Positions 25,261-33,622 of a stretch of 60,958 bases of DNA are shown here, piece after piece. The DNA comes from CADEED01 sp039930985 (GTDB lineage: Bacteria > Pseudomonadota > Gammaproteobacteria > Steroidobacterales > Steroidobacteraceae). The stretch covers positions 1-60,958 of the forward strand of contig JBDTSV010000020.1 of assembly GCA_039930985.1 (NCBI GenBank). Direction: 5' to 3'. Below the pieces are notes generated by a model. It saw only the letters and a list, made by a program, of their open reading frames with translations. It was not told where the DNA came from and did no database searches. Each line of letters opens with the position of its first letter. Position 1 is the stretch's first letter. The translations under genes were made by a program, and so were the position numbers.

Positions 25261-25880
25261 AGAGAAAGAAGAAGCGCAAGCCGTTCGACCAGTCGCAGCC
25301 CAAGCGCGGCGGTCCGCCGATCCCGACCTCGCCGCTCGTCGAAGTGCGCAACTCCGACGTGCATGGCCGCGGCGTGTTCGCCGTCGCCAACATCGCCAAG
25401 GGCACACGTATTTTCGAATATCTCGGCGACCGCGTTTCGCACGCCGCCGCGGATGCGCGCTACGAAGATCATGACGAGAACGACAATCACACCTTCCTGT
25501 TCATCGTCGACCGGAACACCGTGATCGACGCGGCCGTGAACGGCAGCGACGCGCGCTTCATCAATCACCACTGCACCGGCAATTGCACGTCGGTCATCGA
25601 GAACCGCCGCGTGTTCATCGACGCGTTGCGCGCCATCGCGCCGGGCGAAGAGCTGGGTTACGACTACGAAATCGGGCGCGACAAGGAAGACCCGCCCAAT
25701 GTCGACGAGATCTACGCCTGCCGTTGCGGTTCGGCGAAGTGCCGGGGCTCCATGCTGGAGGCCGCGCCGAAAAAGAAAAAGGCCAAGCCGGCTGCCACAC
25801 GGCGCAAGGCGGTCCCGGCGCGCAAGAGTCGTCGCGCAGAAGCGTCGCGTCGCGGAGAACGGCCACGCCGGCGCGCCTGA
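25257..25880 (+). CDS. SET-domain protein (putative lysine methyltransferase)
   Basis: A 207-aa protein with a SET domain at residues ~25-150: VHGRGVFAVANIAKGT, the pseudoknot motif ARFINHHCTGNC, and GEELGYDYE, followed by a post-SET cysteine cluster YACRCGSAKCRG. A ~45-residue Lys/Arg/Ala-rich tail (PKKKKAKPAATRRK...) follows. SET enzymes methylate protein lysines using SAM; a bacterial substrate cannot be named. ATG 25257 overlaps the thyA stop by 4 bases, so it is translationally coupled inside the thyA-folA run. Confidence 0.85.
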   Translation: MKRKKKRKPFDQSQPKRGGPPIPTSPLVEVRNSDVHGRGVFAVANIAKGTRIFEYLGDRVSHAAADARYEDHDENDNHTFLFIVDRNTVIDAAVNGSDARFINHHCTGNCTSVIENRRVFIDALRAIAPGEELGYDYEIGRDKEDPPNVDEIYACRCGSAKCRGSMLEAAPKKKKAKPAATRRKAVPARKSRRAEASRRGERPRRRA

Positions 25881-26467
25881 TCGATCAGCTGGCCGAGCGC
25901 GGCTTCGGCACGGCTGACGATTTCGTCGACGCGAAGCTCCTGTCCGAGCTGCGTGAGCGTTGCGTCGAGTTGCACCATGCGGGCGCCTTGCGTCCGGCGC
26001 GTGTCGGGCGCGGCGACAAGGAGCAGCAAGTTCCGGAAGTGCGCGGCGATTTCATCTCCTGGCTGCAACAACCCGAGCGCGACGCCGAGCAACGCGTGCT
26101 GGCGCGCCTCGATGAACTGCGTGCCGCGCTCAATCGCGCTCTCATGACGGGCCTCGAGGATTTTCAGGGCCACTTCGCGCTGTATCCGCGCGGCGCGGGA
26201 TATGCGCGGCATTTCGACCGGCTCGTGGGCAGCGACGTGCGCGCCATTTCCGCCGCGCTGTACCTCAACGACGGATGGGTGGAGGAGGACGGCGGTCAGC
26301 TGCGCCTGTACACCGGTGGAGGCGCCAGCGTGGATGTGCTGCCGCAGGGTGGCCGGCTGGTCGCGTTTCTGTCGGACCGGTTCGAGCACGAAGTGTTGCC
26401 GGCGCGGCGCGAGCGCATGAGCTTCACCGGTTGGTTCCGCCGCCGCCCACTCGAGGGTTTCGTCTGA
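25877..26467 (+). CDS. 2OG-Fe(II) oxygenase (prolyl-4-hydroxylase-like)
   Basis: A ~196-aa dioxygenase of the P4H/Ofd type. The iron ligands HxD (ARHFDRL) and distal His (RFEHEVLPA) and the 2-oxoglutarate arginine (RRERMSFTGWFRR) are visible; ALYLNDGWVEEDGGQLRLY is the conserved strand pair between them. The domain begins within a few residues of the upstream SET stop. No ATG, GTG or TTG exists there; CTG 25877 overlaps the stop as CTGA and is my choice. The nearest conventional start is GTG 25739, which would overlap the SET gene by 142 bases. The hydroxylation target is unknown. Confidence 0.75.
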   Translation: MIDQLAERGFGTADDFVDAKLLSELRERCVELHHAGALRPARVGRGDKEQQVPEVRGDFISWLQQPERDAEQRVLARLDELRAALNRALMTGLEDFQGHFALYPRGAGYARHFDRLVGSDVRAISAALYLNDGWVEEDGGQLRLYTGGGASVDVLPQGGRLVAFLSDRFEHEVLPARRERMSFTGWFRRRPLEGFV

Positions 26468-26958
26468 GCGCTGCCACGGTCACGTTGATAGTGGCGGTCG
26501 CCGACAACGGCGTGATCGGCCGCGAGAACGCCTTGCCCTGGCATCTGCCCGACGACCTCAAGCGATTCAAGCGACTGACGCTCGGCAAGCCCATCGTCAT
26601 GGGCCGCAAGACATTCGAATCCATCGGCAAGCCGCTGCCCGGCCGGCAGAACATCGTCGTGACGCGCGATACTAACTACCGCGGCGACGGCATCACCGTG
26701 GTGCACGACGTCGGTGCCGCCATTCAGGCGGCAGCGGATCAGCCCGAGATCATGGTCATCGGCGGCGCGGAACTCTTTCACCTGTTCCTGCCAGGCGCCG
26801 CACGAGTGCACCTGACGCGGGTGCACGGAAACGTTGCCGGGGACGTGAAATGGCCGGCGTTGGGCGAGGAATGGCGGCGGATCGAATCAGAGGCTCATGA
26901 CGCCGATGAGCGTCATGCCTATGCCATGTCATTCGAGGTGTGGGAGAAGAGGCCGTAA
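26464..26958 (+). CDS. folA: Dihydrofolate reductase
   Basis: A 164-aa enzyme reducing dihydrofolate to tetrahydrofolate with NADPH. VIGRENALPWHLPDDLKRF, GKPIVMGRKTFESIG, PGRQNIVVTRD and MVIGGAELF match FolA. The best N-terminus by comparison with known DHFRs comes from CTG 26464 (SAATVTLIVAVADNG), overlapping the upstream stop as CTGA with GAGGG 7 bases before it. TTG 26485 is the nearest conventional alternative but would remove part of the first strand. Functionally linked to thyA, two genes upstream. Confidence 0.93.
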   Translation: MSAATVTLIVAVADNGVIGRENALPWHLPDDLKRFKRLTLGKPIVMGRKTFESIGKPLPGRQNIVVTRDTNYRGDGITVVHDVGAAIQAAADQPEIMVIGGAELFHLFLPGAARVHLTRVHGNVAGDVKWPALGEEWRRIESEAHDADERHAYAMSFEVWEKRP

Positions 26959-26994
26959 TTCACAAAAAACCTGTGCGCAGGCCTTCTGGCACGT

Positions 26995-27000
26995 TATTCT
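26995..27000 (+). promoter_or_regulatory. -10-like hexamer TATTCT before the FKBP gene
   Basis: TATTCT ends 9 bases before the ATG at 27010; the spacer CTGCGCCCT contains no Shine-Dalgarno. Confidence 0.35.
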
Positions 27001-27009
27001 CTGCGCCCT

Positions 27010-27705
27010 ATGAAAAAGCTAACTGCCCTTGCGGCGCTGCTCTGCACCCTGTCCCTCACCGTTTGCACCGCAGATGCGGCCAAATCCAAGGCGAAGGAAC
27101 AAGCCCCGATGACCGAAGAACAGAAGACGCTCTATGCGCTTGGCATGTTGATGAGCCAATCGCTCGGCACCTTCAGCCTGACGCCCGAAGAACTGGCGCA
27201 GGTGCAGAAGGGCATCGCCGATGGCGTCGGCGGCGTCAAGGGCACCGTCAATCCCGAAGAATATATTCCGAAAGTGCAGGAGCTGCAGAAAGCCCGCATG
27301 GCGGTCGTCTCCGAGAAAGCCGCCGCGGCCGGCGTCGCTTTCCTCGACAAGGCGTCGAAGGAAACAGGCGTTACCAAAACGGCGAGCGGCATGCTCATCA
27401 AGCACACGAAGCCAGGCACGGGCGCGTCCCCGGCCGCCACCGACCAGGTGAAGGTGCACTACGAAGGGCGCCTCATCGACGGCAAGGTCTTCGATAGTTC
27501 GAAGGCGCGCGGCGAACCCGCAACCTTCCCGTTGAACGGCGTCATCGCCTGCTGGACCGAAGGCGTTCAGACCATGAAGGTGGGTGGCTCCGCGCAGTTC
27601 ACCTGCCCGGCAAACCTGGCCTATGGCGCGAACGGTTCACCACCGACCATCCCGCCGCAGTCGACGCTGGTGTTCGACGTGGATCTGCTGGAAATTGTGA
27701 AGTAG
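27010..27705 (+). CDS. FKBP-type peptidyl-prolyl isomerase, periplasmic (Mip/FkpA-like)
   Basis: A 231-aa exported foldase. Signal peptide MKKLTALAALLCTLSLTVCTADA, an N-terminal helical dimerisation domain (~30-125; QKTLYALGMLMSQSLGTF), and a C-terminal FKBP domain (VKVHYEGRLIDGKVFDSS, PLNGVIACWTEGVQTMKVGG, AYGANGSPPTIPPQSTLVF). The order matches FkpA/Mip proteins that assist periplasmic folding. It is a single-gene unit closed by a strong terminator at 27731-27761. Confidence 0.93.
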   Translation: MKKLTALAALLCTLSLTVCTADAAKSKAKEQAPMTEEQKTLYALGMLMSQSLGTFSLTPEELAQVQKGIADGVGGVKGTVNPEEYIPKVQELQKARMAVVSEKAAAAGVAFLDKASKETGVTKTASGMLIKHTKPGTGASPAATDQVKVHYEGRLIDGKVFDSSKARGEPATFPLNGVIACWTEGVQTMKVGGSAQFTCPANLAYGANGSPPTIPPQSTLVFDVDLLEIVK

Positions 27706-27730
27706 TTCGACAACCAAACAACCCACCGAA

Positions 27731-27761
27731 GGCGCGGCAGCGAAAGCTGCCGCGCCTTTTT
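27731..27761 (+). terminator. Rho-independent terminator of the FKBP gene
   Basis: An 11-bp perfect stem GGCGCGGCAGC / GCTGCCGCGCC with a GAAA tetraloop is followed by TTTTT, 25 bases after the FKBP stop. Confidence 0.92.
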
Positions 27762-27815
27762 CATTGGTGTCGCAGAACTGTGATCCACTAGGGGAAAGCC
27801 CGAGCGCTCCCTCAG

Positions 27816-27821
27816 TACACT
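27816..27821 (+). promoter_or_regulatory. -10-like hexamer TACACT before the beta-helix gene
   Basis: TACACT ends 7 bases before the ATG at 27829; the spacer GCCACCC has no Shine-Dalgarno. Confidence 0.45.
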
Positions 27822-27828
27822 GCCACCC

Positions 27829-30429
27829 ATGAATAAGGAGTCGCGGGTGCCCAGGCTTCGCCTGCTTGCCGTGCTCGCCCTTCTGGGCTCCGGGCTCGCG
27901 CACGGCGCAACCTTCAACGGCACGGTATTCGAGGACGCGAACTACGGCGGCGGCGCGGGCCGCACGTTGCTCGCGTCCGGTGGCACGGCGCTGCAGAACG
28001 TCACGGTGGAGTTGTATCGCGTCAGTGATGGCGCGTTCATCGCCACGACAACCACCAACGCCAGCGGCGCCTACTCCCTCACGTCCGGCGCTACCGCGGT
28101 GTCGATGCGCGTGCGCGTGGTGAACGGCACCGTGCGATCGGCGCGCACCGGCGGGGCCGCGTGCACCACCTGCGTTCCCGTTCAGACCTATCGAACCAAC
28201 GCTGGCACTGGCGCCGCCGTCAGTGTGACTGACCATGTGGGCGGCGAGGTTCCAGGTTCGAGCGATGCGGTCGTGAATCCCGGAGCGGCCAACTACTCGA
28301 CGCTGACCGCGGGCTCGCGCGTGCCGCAGTCCATCACCACGGCGACGCCGGCCGCCGCCGGTTCGACGATCACCGGCATCGATTTCGGTTTCAACTTCGA
28401 TACCGTGGTCAACACGGTGGATGCTGCCGTCTGTACCGCCGCCAGCTCGAGCTATCCATGCCAGGGAACGTTGCGCCAGTTCGTCATCAATTCGAATGCG
28501 CTGGGCGGAGAAGGTTCGCTGAGCCAGTCGGGCAGCGGCCAGATCGACGGCTCGACTTCGTTCCTGCCAAGCGGATCCGAGTCGAGCATTTTCATGATTC
28601 CGAACGGCGCGAGCAACGCCGGCCAGAACAACACCTACGCCAACCAGCTGCCGAGCGGCGTCGCCATCATCGCGTTGAGCACCGCGCTGCCCAACGTCGC
28701 GGGCACCGGCACCCGCGTCGACGCCACGACGCAGACCGTGAACGTGGGCAACACCAACGCGGGCTCACTCGGCACGGGTGGGATCGTTGGCGTCGATGCC
28801 ATTTCGCTGCCGACGTTTCCGCGTCCCGAAGTGCAGCTCACGGCGGGCAATACCGTCGTGACACTGAGTGGCGCCAGTACTTCCGTGCTCGGCTTCGCGC
28901 TCCGTCAAGGCTATCTACTGCTGTCCGGCAGCGGTTGCCTGGCACGCAACAACCTCGTGGGCATGACCGCCACCGGTGTCAGCAGTGATGACAGCCCGAC
29001 CACGTACGGAATCGAGTTCGCCGGCAGCAGCGCCACGGTGCGCAACAATTTCGTCACCGTGAACAATTCGGGCATTCGCGCGCAGAACGGTGGCACGGGC
29101 TCGCTGGTCACTTTGAACGAGGTGGCGCGTCCGACCGCGGGACATACCAACACCTTTGACGGCATCCTGCTGGTCGGCACCGTGAGCTCGATCCAGGTCA
29201 CGGCCAATCTCACGCGTGAACAGCGCGGCGGTGGCATCGAAGTCGGATTCGGCGGCGGCGCCGCGGCCACCGGCATCACCGTCACCAACAACACCGTACG
29301 CAACAATGGATTCGCGAGCGGCGGCAGCGGCGCCGCGTCCACCGAACCCATTGGCATGGCGGCGTACGACTACAGTGGCTCGGGTGTGGTTTTCAGCCGC
29401 AATCTCGTGCGCGACAACGCTGGCCCAGGCGTGCTCGTCATGAACGCCAACGGCACGCAGATCTCGCAGAACAGCTTCATCAGCAATGGCGGCTTGAGCA
29501 TCGACCTCGACCCGCGGGTCATCGATCCCAACAGCCTCGGCGCGGCGCAGGGCGTGACCATCAACGACAACGGCGACGCGGATGCCGGGCCCAACAGTCT
29601 GCGCAATTTTCCCGTCGTGGTATCCGCGACGCTCATCGGTACCGAGCTGTCGCTCGTCGGATTCGCGCGGCCCGGTAGCGCCATAGAGTTGTACATCGCG
29701 CAAGCCGACCCCAGCGGGTTCGGCGAAGGCTTGACCTATCTGGGCACGCTCACCGAAGGCTCGGCCGCAGATCTCGATGCGACCACGGGCACGTATGGGC
29801 CCGCCAGCATCAACGGCCTCGCGCAGGGAACCGACAACACCAACCGCTTCAGCTTTCGCTTCACCGTGCCCGGCGGTGTCGCCATCGGCACCACCTTGAC
29901 CGGCACTGCGACCATCACCGGCGAGACGTCCGAGTTCAGCGGCAATGTCGTCGTGACCGGCGGCCCTGCGCTGCGCGTCACCAAGACCGTGGCGCCGACT
30001 TCGGATCCCGTCAACGGTACGACGTTCCCGAAAAGCATTCCGGGCTCGGAGCAGCTCTACAACGTGCGCGTGACCAATCAGGGTAGTGGACCGATCGACA
30101 ACAATGCCGTGATCATCGTCGACCCGGTACCGGCAAATACCCGGTTGTTTGTCGGCAATCTCGGCGCACCGGGCTCGGGTCCCATCGCATTCGTGAACGG
30201 TTCGCCGAGCAGCCTGCTCACCTGGACGTTCACGGCGCTCAACAGCGCGACCGACGACGTGGATTTCTCCAATGACGGCGGCGCTACCTGGACCTACGTG
30301 CCGGTGCCGGACGCGAATGGCTATGACGCGGCCGTGACTATGTTGCGCCTGCGGCCGAAAGGCACGATGCCGGGCAATGCCGGTGGTGATCCGTACTTCG
30401 AGCTGCGATTCCGGGTGATGGTCAACTGA
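27829..30429 (+). CDS. Secreted beta-helix protein with SdrD-like and DUF11-like domains
   Basis: An 866-aa exported protein. Signal peptide to SGLAHG; an N-terminal carboxypeptidase-regulatory/SdrD B-like domain (~27-110; VFEDANYGGGAGRTLL, TTNASGAYSLTSG); a right-handed parallel beta-helix region (~200-560) with repeated short strands and Asn turns (SSATVRNNFVTVNNSGI, ITVTNNTVRNNG, TQISQNSFISNGG); and a C-terminal DUF11-like domain (ALRVTKTVAPTSDPVNG, NNAVIIVDPVPANT). The protein is probably exposed at the surface or secreted; no anchor or autotransporter barrel is visible. Its last 21 residues recur at 32428-32493 in a pseudogene. Convergent with the serpin gene. Confidence 0.8.
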   Translation: MNKESRVPRLRLLAVLALLGSGLAHGATFNGTVFEDANYGGGAGRTLLASGGTALQNVTVELYRVSDGAFIATTTTNASGAYSLTSGATAVSMRVRVVNGTVRSARTGGAACTTCVPVQTYRTNAGTGAAVSVTDHVGGEVPGSSDAVVNPGAANYSTLTAGSRVPQSITTATPAAAGSTITGIDFGFNFDTVVNTVDAAVCTAASSSYPCQGTLRQFVINSNALGGEGSLSQSGSGQIDGSTSFLPSGSESSIFMIPNGASNAGQNNTYANQLPSGVAIIALSTALPNVAGTGTRVDATTQTVNVGNTNAGSLGTGGIVGVDAISLPTFPRPEVQLTAGNTVVTLSGASTSVLGFALRQGYLLLSGSGCLARNNLVGMTATGVSSDDSPTTYGIEFAGSSATVRNNFVTVNNSGIRAQNGGTGSLVTLNEVARPTAGHTNTFDGILLVGTVSSIQVTANLTREQRGGGIEVGFGGGAAATGITVTNNTVRNNGFASGGSGAASTEPIGMAAYDYSGSGVVFSRNLVRDNAGPGVLVMNANGTQISQNSFISNGGLSIDLDPRVIDPNSLGAAQGVTINDNGDADAGPNSLRNFPVVVSATLIGTELSLVGFARPGSAIELYIAQADPSGFGEGLTYLGTLTEGSAADLDATTGTYGPASINGLAQGTDNTNRFSFRFTVPGGVAIGTTLTGTATITGETSEFSGNVVVTGGPALRVTKTVAPTSDPVNGTTFPKSIPGSEQLYNVRVTNQGSGPIDNNAVIIVDPVPANTRLFVGNLGAPGSGPIAFVNGSPSSLLTWTFTALNSATDDVDFSNDGGATWTYVPVPDANGYDAAVTMLRLRPKGTMPGNAGGDPYFELRFRVMVN

Positions 30430-30442
30430 CGCGGCCGCTCCT

Positions 30443-31744
30443 TCAAGGCAGTGCGGACCCGGTGCAATCACTCACCAACGGCGCCGGACCCGGATCTGCG
30501 GCCGTGGGATCCTCCACCAGCCCCAAGAAGAGCACGGTGCCAGAGAGACGTTCGCGAATCGCGAAGACGAACGGCCGATCGGCCACGAAGGAGCTGAACG
30601 ATACGAGGCCGACGCCGGCGGCCGTCACGGAGGCCGCGCGTGTACCCCGCTCGTCCACTTCGATGCGCGTTTTCTGGCGCACGAAATCGATGCACATCTG
30701 GTTACCCATGGGCGACATGCGCGTGAAATCCGCGCCCGGACGGAACGCCGCGTCCATGCCCATTGCCTTCAAGGTGTCGTTCAGATTGGCGTCATGCGTC
30801 AGCGTGAATTTCGGAATCGACACCTCATCTATGTGCTGTTCCGTCAGTCTGTCGATCAAGGCTGACCAGGCGCTCGCGTCGAGCGAAGCGAGCCAGTCAC
30901 GCGCGCTCGCGCCGGGGCTCGGCAGCACGACCACCATCGAGAAAGCCTGGCCACCGTAAGGCAGCTCGACCGCCGAGTAGGTAGCACCACTCGCCCAGCG
31001 CACCTGGTTGTTCCCGCTCGACATCATGTCGACATCCACCGTCGAGCCGTCCTCGCGCCTGAACGGCTTGCGTCGGGTATTCGCCGGATCGAACCGCGAG
31101 GTCCACTCGGCCTCGAAGTACACCGCGTTCACCAGCAGCATGACGAGCGACGGATCGAGGGAGTCGACAATGCCGTTGATGACCCCGCCGGTGTGTTCCT
31201 TCACCCAGGTGTTGATCGCGGTCACCGTGGCGGGATCGCCGAAGTTTTTCGATTCCACGCGTGCGTCGAATGCGGCGGTGACGGACTGGAAGAACGAATC
31301 GTTGAACGGCACACCTTGATTCGTGAAGACCGCATTGGCGATCTCGAATCGAACCTTGGGGTCGAGCCCGGTGAGCAGATCGAGCAGGTTCCGATAGGTG
31401 TCATTGATCTGCTGTTGCGAGAGCTGGTCGAAGCCGAGCGTCGAACGCATGCCGTCGAACGTCGTGCCGTTCGCGCCATTGAGCGCCATTGCCAGCACCA
31501 TCGATGCGCTGAGCGGAGATAGAGCGACGTTGGGACGGGTGTCCGCGGCGGTCGTTCGCGCGGCGAGCTCGAGGCCGAACCCGTTGGACGCGCCGACGAC
31601 AGCGCGCTCGCTCGCCGTGAGCGCACGCGGCAGCTCGGTGATGGGAGCGTGATCGGTGCGCGGCGTGTCGACGTCGTCGCCGCCCTGGCCGCAGGCGGCT
31701 AGCACCATGACAAAGAGCAGAGTGCAGACGGTAGTGCGGCCCAT
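30443..31744 (-). CDS. Serpin-family protease inhibitor, predicted lipoprotein
   Basis: A 433-aa serpin with a lipoprotein signal (MGRTTVCTLLFVMVLAAC). Serpin landmarks: NVALSPLSASMVLAMALNGA, NAVFTNQGVPFN, INTWVKEHTGGVI, VNAVYFEAEW, and the hinge VDERGTRAASVTAAG leading into the reactive loop, then ADRPFVFAIRE and GTVLFLGLVEDP. Counting from the hinge Gly as P15 puts Val at P1 and Ser at P1' (GLV|SFSS), suggesting elastase-like targets; P13 is Arg instead of the usual Glu. AAGGAG before ATG 31744 decides the start. Bacterial serpins usually guard against own or foreign proteases at the surface; the target is unknown. Confidence 0.92.
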   Translation of the reverse strand: MGRTTVCTLLFVMVLAACGQGGDDVDTPRTDHAPITELPRALTASERAVVGASNGFGLELAARTTAADTRPNVALSPLSASMVLAMALNGANGTTFDGMRSTLGFDQLSQQQINDTYRNLLDLLTGLDPKVRFEIANAVFTNQGVPFNDSFFQSVTAAFDARVESKNFGDPATVTAINTWVKEHTGGVINGIVDSLDPSLVMLLVNAVYFEAEWTSRFDPANTRRKPFRREDGSTVDVDMMSSGNNQVRWASGATYSAVELPYGGQAFSMVVVLPSPGASARDWLASLDASAWSALIDRLTEQHIDEVSIPKFTLTHDANLNDTLKAMGMDAAFRPGADFTRMSPMGNQMCIDFVRQKTRIEVDERGTRAASVTAAGVGLVSFSSFVADRPFVFAIRERLSGTVLFLGLVEDPTAADPGPAPLVSDCTGSALP

Positions 31745-31880
31745 GATCGTCTCCTTCTGGGGAGCGTAGGCCATTCGTCCGGCTTAATTGTGCAAAATAT
31801 GCCGAGGTTTGTGAAAAGATGTATGGCAACTCGCGCGACCCAACTCAAACTACATTCAATCTCAAAACAAGGAAGAAGAC

Positions 31881-32249
31881 ATGAAGCCGCCATCAGCACG
31901 CAGCCCCACGCTATCCAGACCGCTCAGAATGCTATTTGCAATGACGGTGCTAGCCGTTAGCACGCAGGCCTCTGCGACTGTGGTCGCCGCGGCAGGGACT
32001 GTGGTCAACATCAATACCTATCCCGAATTCGGTGGCGGCGATTTCGTGTTCAAGCTCTCCACTGTCGTCGCGGGATGCGAAGGTGGCTTCTGGCTATCTC
32101 CTTCGCAGCCGGGCTTCAAGACATCTGTCGCCTTCGTCATGCAGGCACGTGCCACGGGCGAATCGATCACAGTCGGGGGAAACAACGGACTCATTTGGAA
32201 CGGGTCCGGCAGCGCATTCTGCAAGGTGGACTGGTTGGCTGCGACGTGA
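31881..32249 (+). CDS. Small secreted protein, island family member 1
   Basis: A 122-aa protein with an N-terminal signal region ending ...VLAVSTQASA. The mature ~85 residues show the layout shared by the neighbouring small proteins: a G-x-V/I first strand (AAGTVVNINTYP), a central hydrophobic strand (DFVFKLSTVVAGC), a helix-like stretch with Lys/Ala (FKTSVAFVMQARATGESITVG), and a late cysteine followed by a hydrophobic strand (FCKVDWL). GGAAGAAG precedes the ATG. No known family was recognised. Confidence 0.6.
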   Translation: MKPPSARSPTLSRPLRMLFAMTVLAVSTQASATVVAAAGTVVNINTYPEFGGGDFVFKLSTVVAGCEGGFWLSPSQPGFKTSVAFVMQARATGESITVGGNNGLIWNGSGSAFCKVDWLAAT

Positions 32250-32309
32250 GCCGCGCTGAAACTGCGAATTCTAACTAGAACTCCAGCAGAAAACTCCGCG
32301 GAAAGAGGG

Positions 32310-32493
32310 ATGAATTGGATTCAGAACGTGGCGATTGGCGTGATCGCCACTGTGTTTTCTTCAAATGGCATTGGCGGATACGCGGGTCGAAGGAACGATC
32401 ACCGAAATTGGTGTCATAGCTTCCGATACGATGCCGGGCAATGCCGGTGGCGATCCGTACTTCGAGCTGCGGTTCCGCGTGCTCGTGAACTGA
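32310..32493 (+). pseudogene. Chimeric pseudogene: small secreted protein start fused to beta-helix protein C-terminus
   Basis: ATG 32310 opens a signal-like sequence (MNWIQNVAIGVIATVFSS). The matching continuation, with an ALA cleavage site and family-like strand (MALADTRVEGTITEIG), lies in a different frame, so a frameshift near 32357 separates them. In that second frame the sequence runs from ASD straight into TMPGNAGGDPYFELRFRVLV-N-stop, a copy of the last 21 residues of the 27829 gene. The DNA (32428-32493) matches 30364-30429 at 60 of 66 bases, and nearly all differences are at codon third positions. The rest of 32250-32584 shows no gene. Confidence 0.65.
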
Positions 32494-32584
32494 TCAGCCG
32501 AGGCGGTGAACGCGGATGTAACCGTTCGCGCAATCGCCGTGACTCTGGCCACCATCAATTGCGCCAGCAGCGCTTTTCGTCGGC

Positions 32585-32935
32585 TCAATGTATGAGTCTC
32601 AGCTCACTGACCTGGCATTCGTTGTCGCCAAGATAGAGCGCCACGTGCGCTCCCGTGGTGAAGGCAACCAGCAAATCCGCCTTCATTCGATTGATGCCGA
32701 CGTGGTTGGGATAGATGCTGGCGTAGGCGGCCCCGTAGCCGCTCTGCGATACGCAGCCAGTCAGCTCGGGAACGAGGCGCACATTGACTCCACCCGCCGA
32801 CGTGACGATCAGTTCCGCCACGGTTGACGTCGCGGTCCAACCCGGTCCTTGCGCGAATGCCGGCAATGCCCAGCCCACCGCTACAGCGCAAACCGTGGCC
32901 ACGAGTTTCGTTTTGACTCTGATCTCGAGCTTCAT
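32585..32935 (-). CDS. Small secreted protein, island family member 2
   Basis: A 116-aa protein with signal peptide MKLEIRVKTKLVATVCAVAV up to LPAFA. The mature ~90 residues have the island layout: first strand (TSTVAELIVTSAGG), hydrophobic strand with cysteine (VNVRLVPELTGC), a Lys/Ala-containing helix-like part (NRMKADLLVAFTTGAHVALYL) and a late cysteine (NECQVSELRLI). It is the only member on the minus strand and diverges from the 33229 gene. Function unknown. Confidence 0.6.
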   Translation of the reverse strand: MKLEIRVKTKLVATVCAVAVGWALPAFAQGPGWTATSTVAELIVTSAGGVNVRLVPELTGCVSQSGYGAAYASIYPNHVGINRMKADLLVAFTTGAHVALYLGDNECQVSELRLIH

Positions 32936-33228
32936 ACGGCCTACATGCAATTCAGAATTGGAACGGAAACCTGCACTTGCAGGCTAACTTCGAAGTAGTT
33001 GGTTCCACGCGCACCGTGGCTGTGCGCGTGACGACGGCGTTCTTCTATATGTGGTCATGGCGAGAGTGGATAGCGGAACGGAACTGAAGGGCAACCTGCA
33101 TATCTGTCATGAATCAACAATTTCTCTCACCGAATCCACCTAATCAAAAATAAAAATTGGTGACGATTGATTTGCGCTAGCCTTTGGTGCGCAGAAAGCT
33201 AATAAGAAAAGTAGTCAGGGAGGAACGA
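32936..33228. other. AT-richer divergent intergenic region with hairpin
   Basis: This 293-bp gap separates two divergent small secreted genes. It contains a perfect 9-bp hairpin CACGCGCAC / GTGCGCGTG (33006-33014, 33022-33030) without a T-run, then a clearly AT-rich stretch (about 33110-33215) that probably holds the promoter of the 33229 gene cluster. No ORF with a credible start was found. Confidence 0.5.
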
Positions 33229-33609
33229 ATGAGATTTGCAGTCAGAGATGCGCACCCACCTTGCGGGTATCTTCGCGTGCTAACACTGCTGGTTGCGTTG
33301 TCTTTCGCGCCCGCGTTCGCCCGTGCTGATACCTATTGCAGTGGCGTCCTCAACGAATATCTCGTCTATGCGGACGGCAGCCTGATGATCCGCGGTGCAT
33401 GGAGACAAGGCTGGACGTACCTGTGCAACGTGCAGGGAACCTGGAAAGGAATTCCAGCCGAGGCCTGTTTTTCGTGGCTTGCGATCGTCGGATCGTCGAA
33501 GGCTCACGCCAAGCCGTTAGGTGTCTACTACTCGGGCGATCTGAACTGCGCCGCACTGGCTGAGTATTCCGCATCGCCAGCGCCTGTTTACGTGCGAATG
33601 GGCGAGTAA
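33229..33609 (+). CDS. Small secreted protein, island family member 3
   Basis: A 126-aa exported protein; signal peptide ends SFAPAFARA before DTYCSGVLNEYLVY. Cysteine pattern: YC near the mature start, a central LC (WTYLCNVQG), EAC before a helix (IPAEACFSWLAIVGSSKAH), and NC near the end (GDLNCAAL). This pattern is closely matched by the 41096 gene on the far side of the RHS operon. GGGAGGAACGA precedes ATG 33229. The frame is open from 33184 but lacks another credible start. Confidence 0.65.
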   Translation: MRFAVRDAHPPCGYLRVLTLLVALSFAPAFARADTYCSGVLNEYLVYADGSLMIRGAWRQGWTYLCNVQGTWKGIPAEACFSWLAIVGSSKAHAKPLGVYYSGDLNCAALAEYSASPAPVYVRMGE

Positions 33610-33622
33610 ATCCGGAGGCGAG

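Noticed and set aside
28915..30471. 518-aa open frame on the minus strand
   Set aside because: Antisense shadow of the beta-helix gene, with low-complexity Arg/His/Ala composition and no motif.
31699..31899. Upstream minus-strand extensions of the serpin
   Set aside because: AAGGAG and a lipoprotein signal fix the start at 31744; longer frames add non-signal sequence.
30364..32493. Att-site duplication flanking a 2-kb insert (serpin plus small gene)
   Set aside because: The 66-bp copies differ mainly at third codon positions, which indicates old coding divergence, not a recent site-specific duplication; there is no integrase.
32310..32636. 108-aa ORF as an intact gene
   Set aside because: Only its first ~18 residues look like a protein; the rest is out of frame with both recognisable halves, so it is annotated as a pseudogene.
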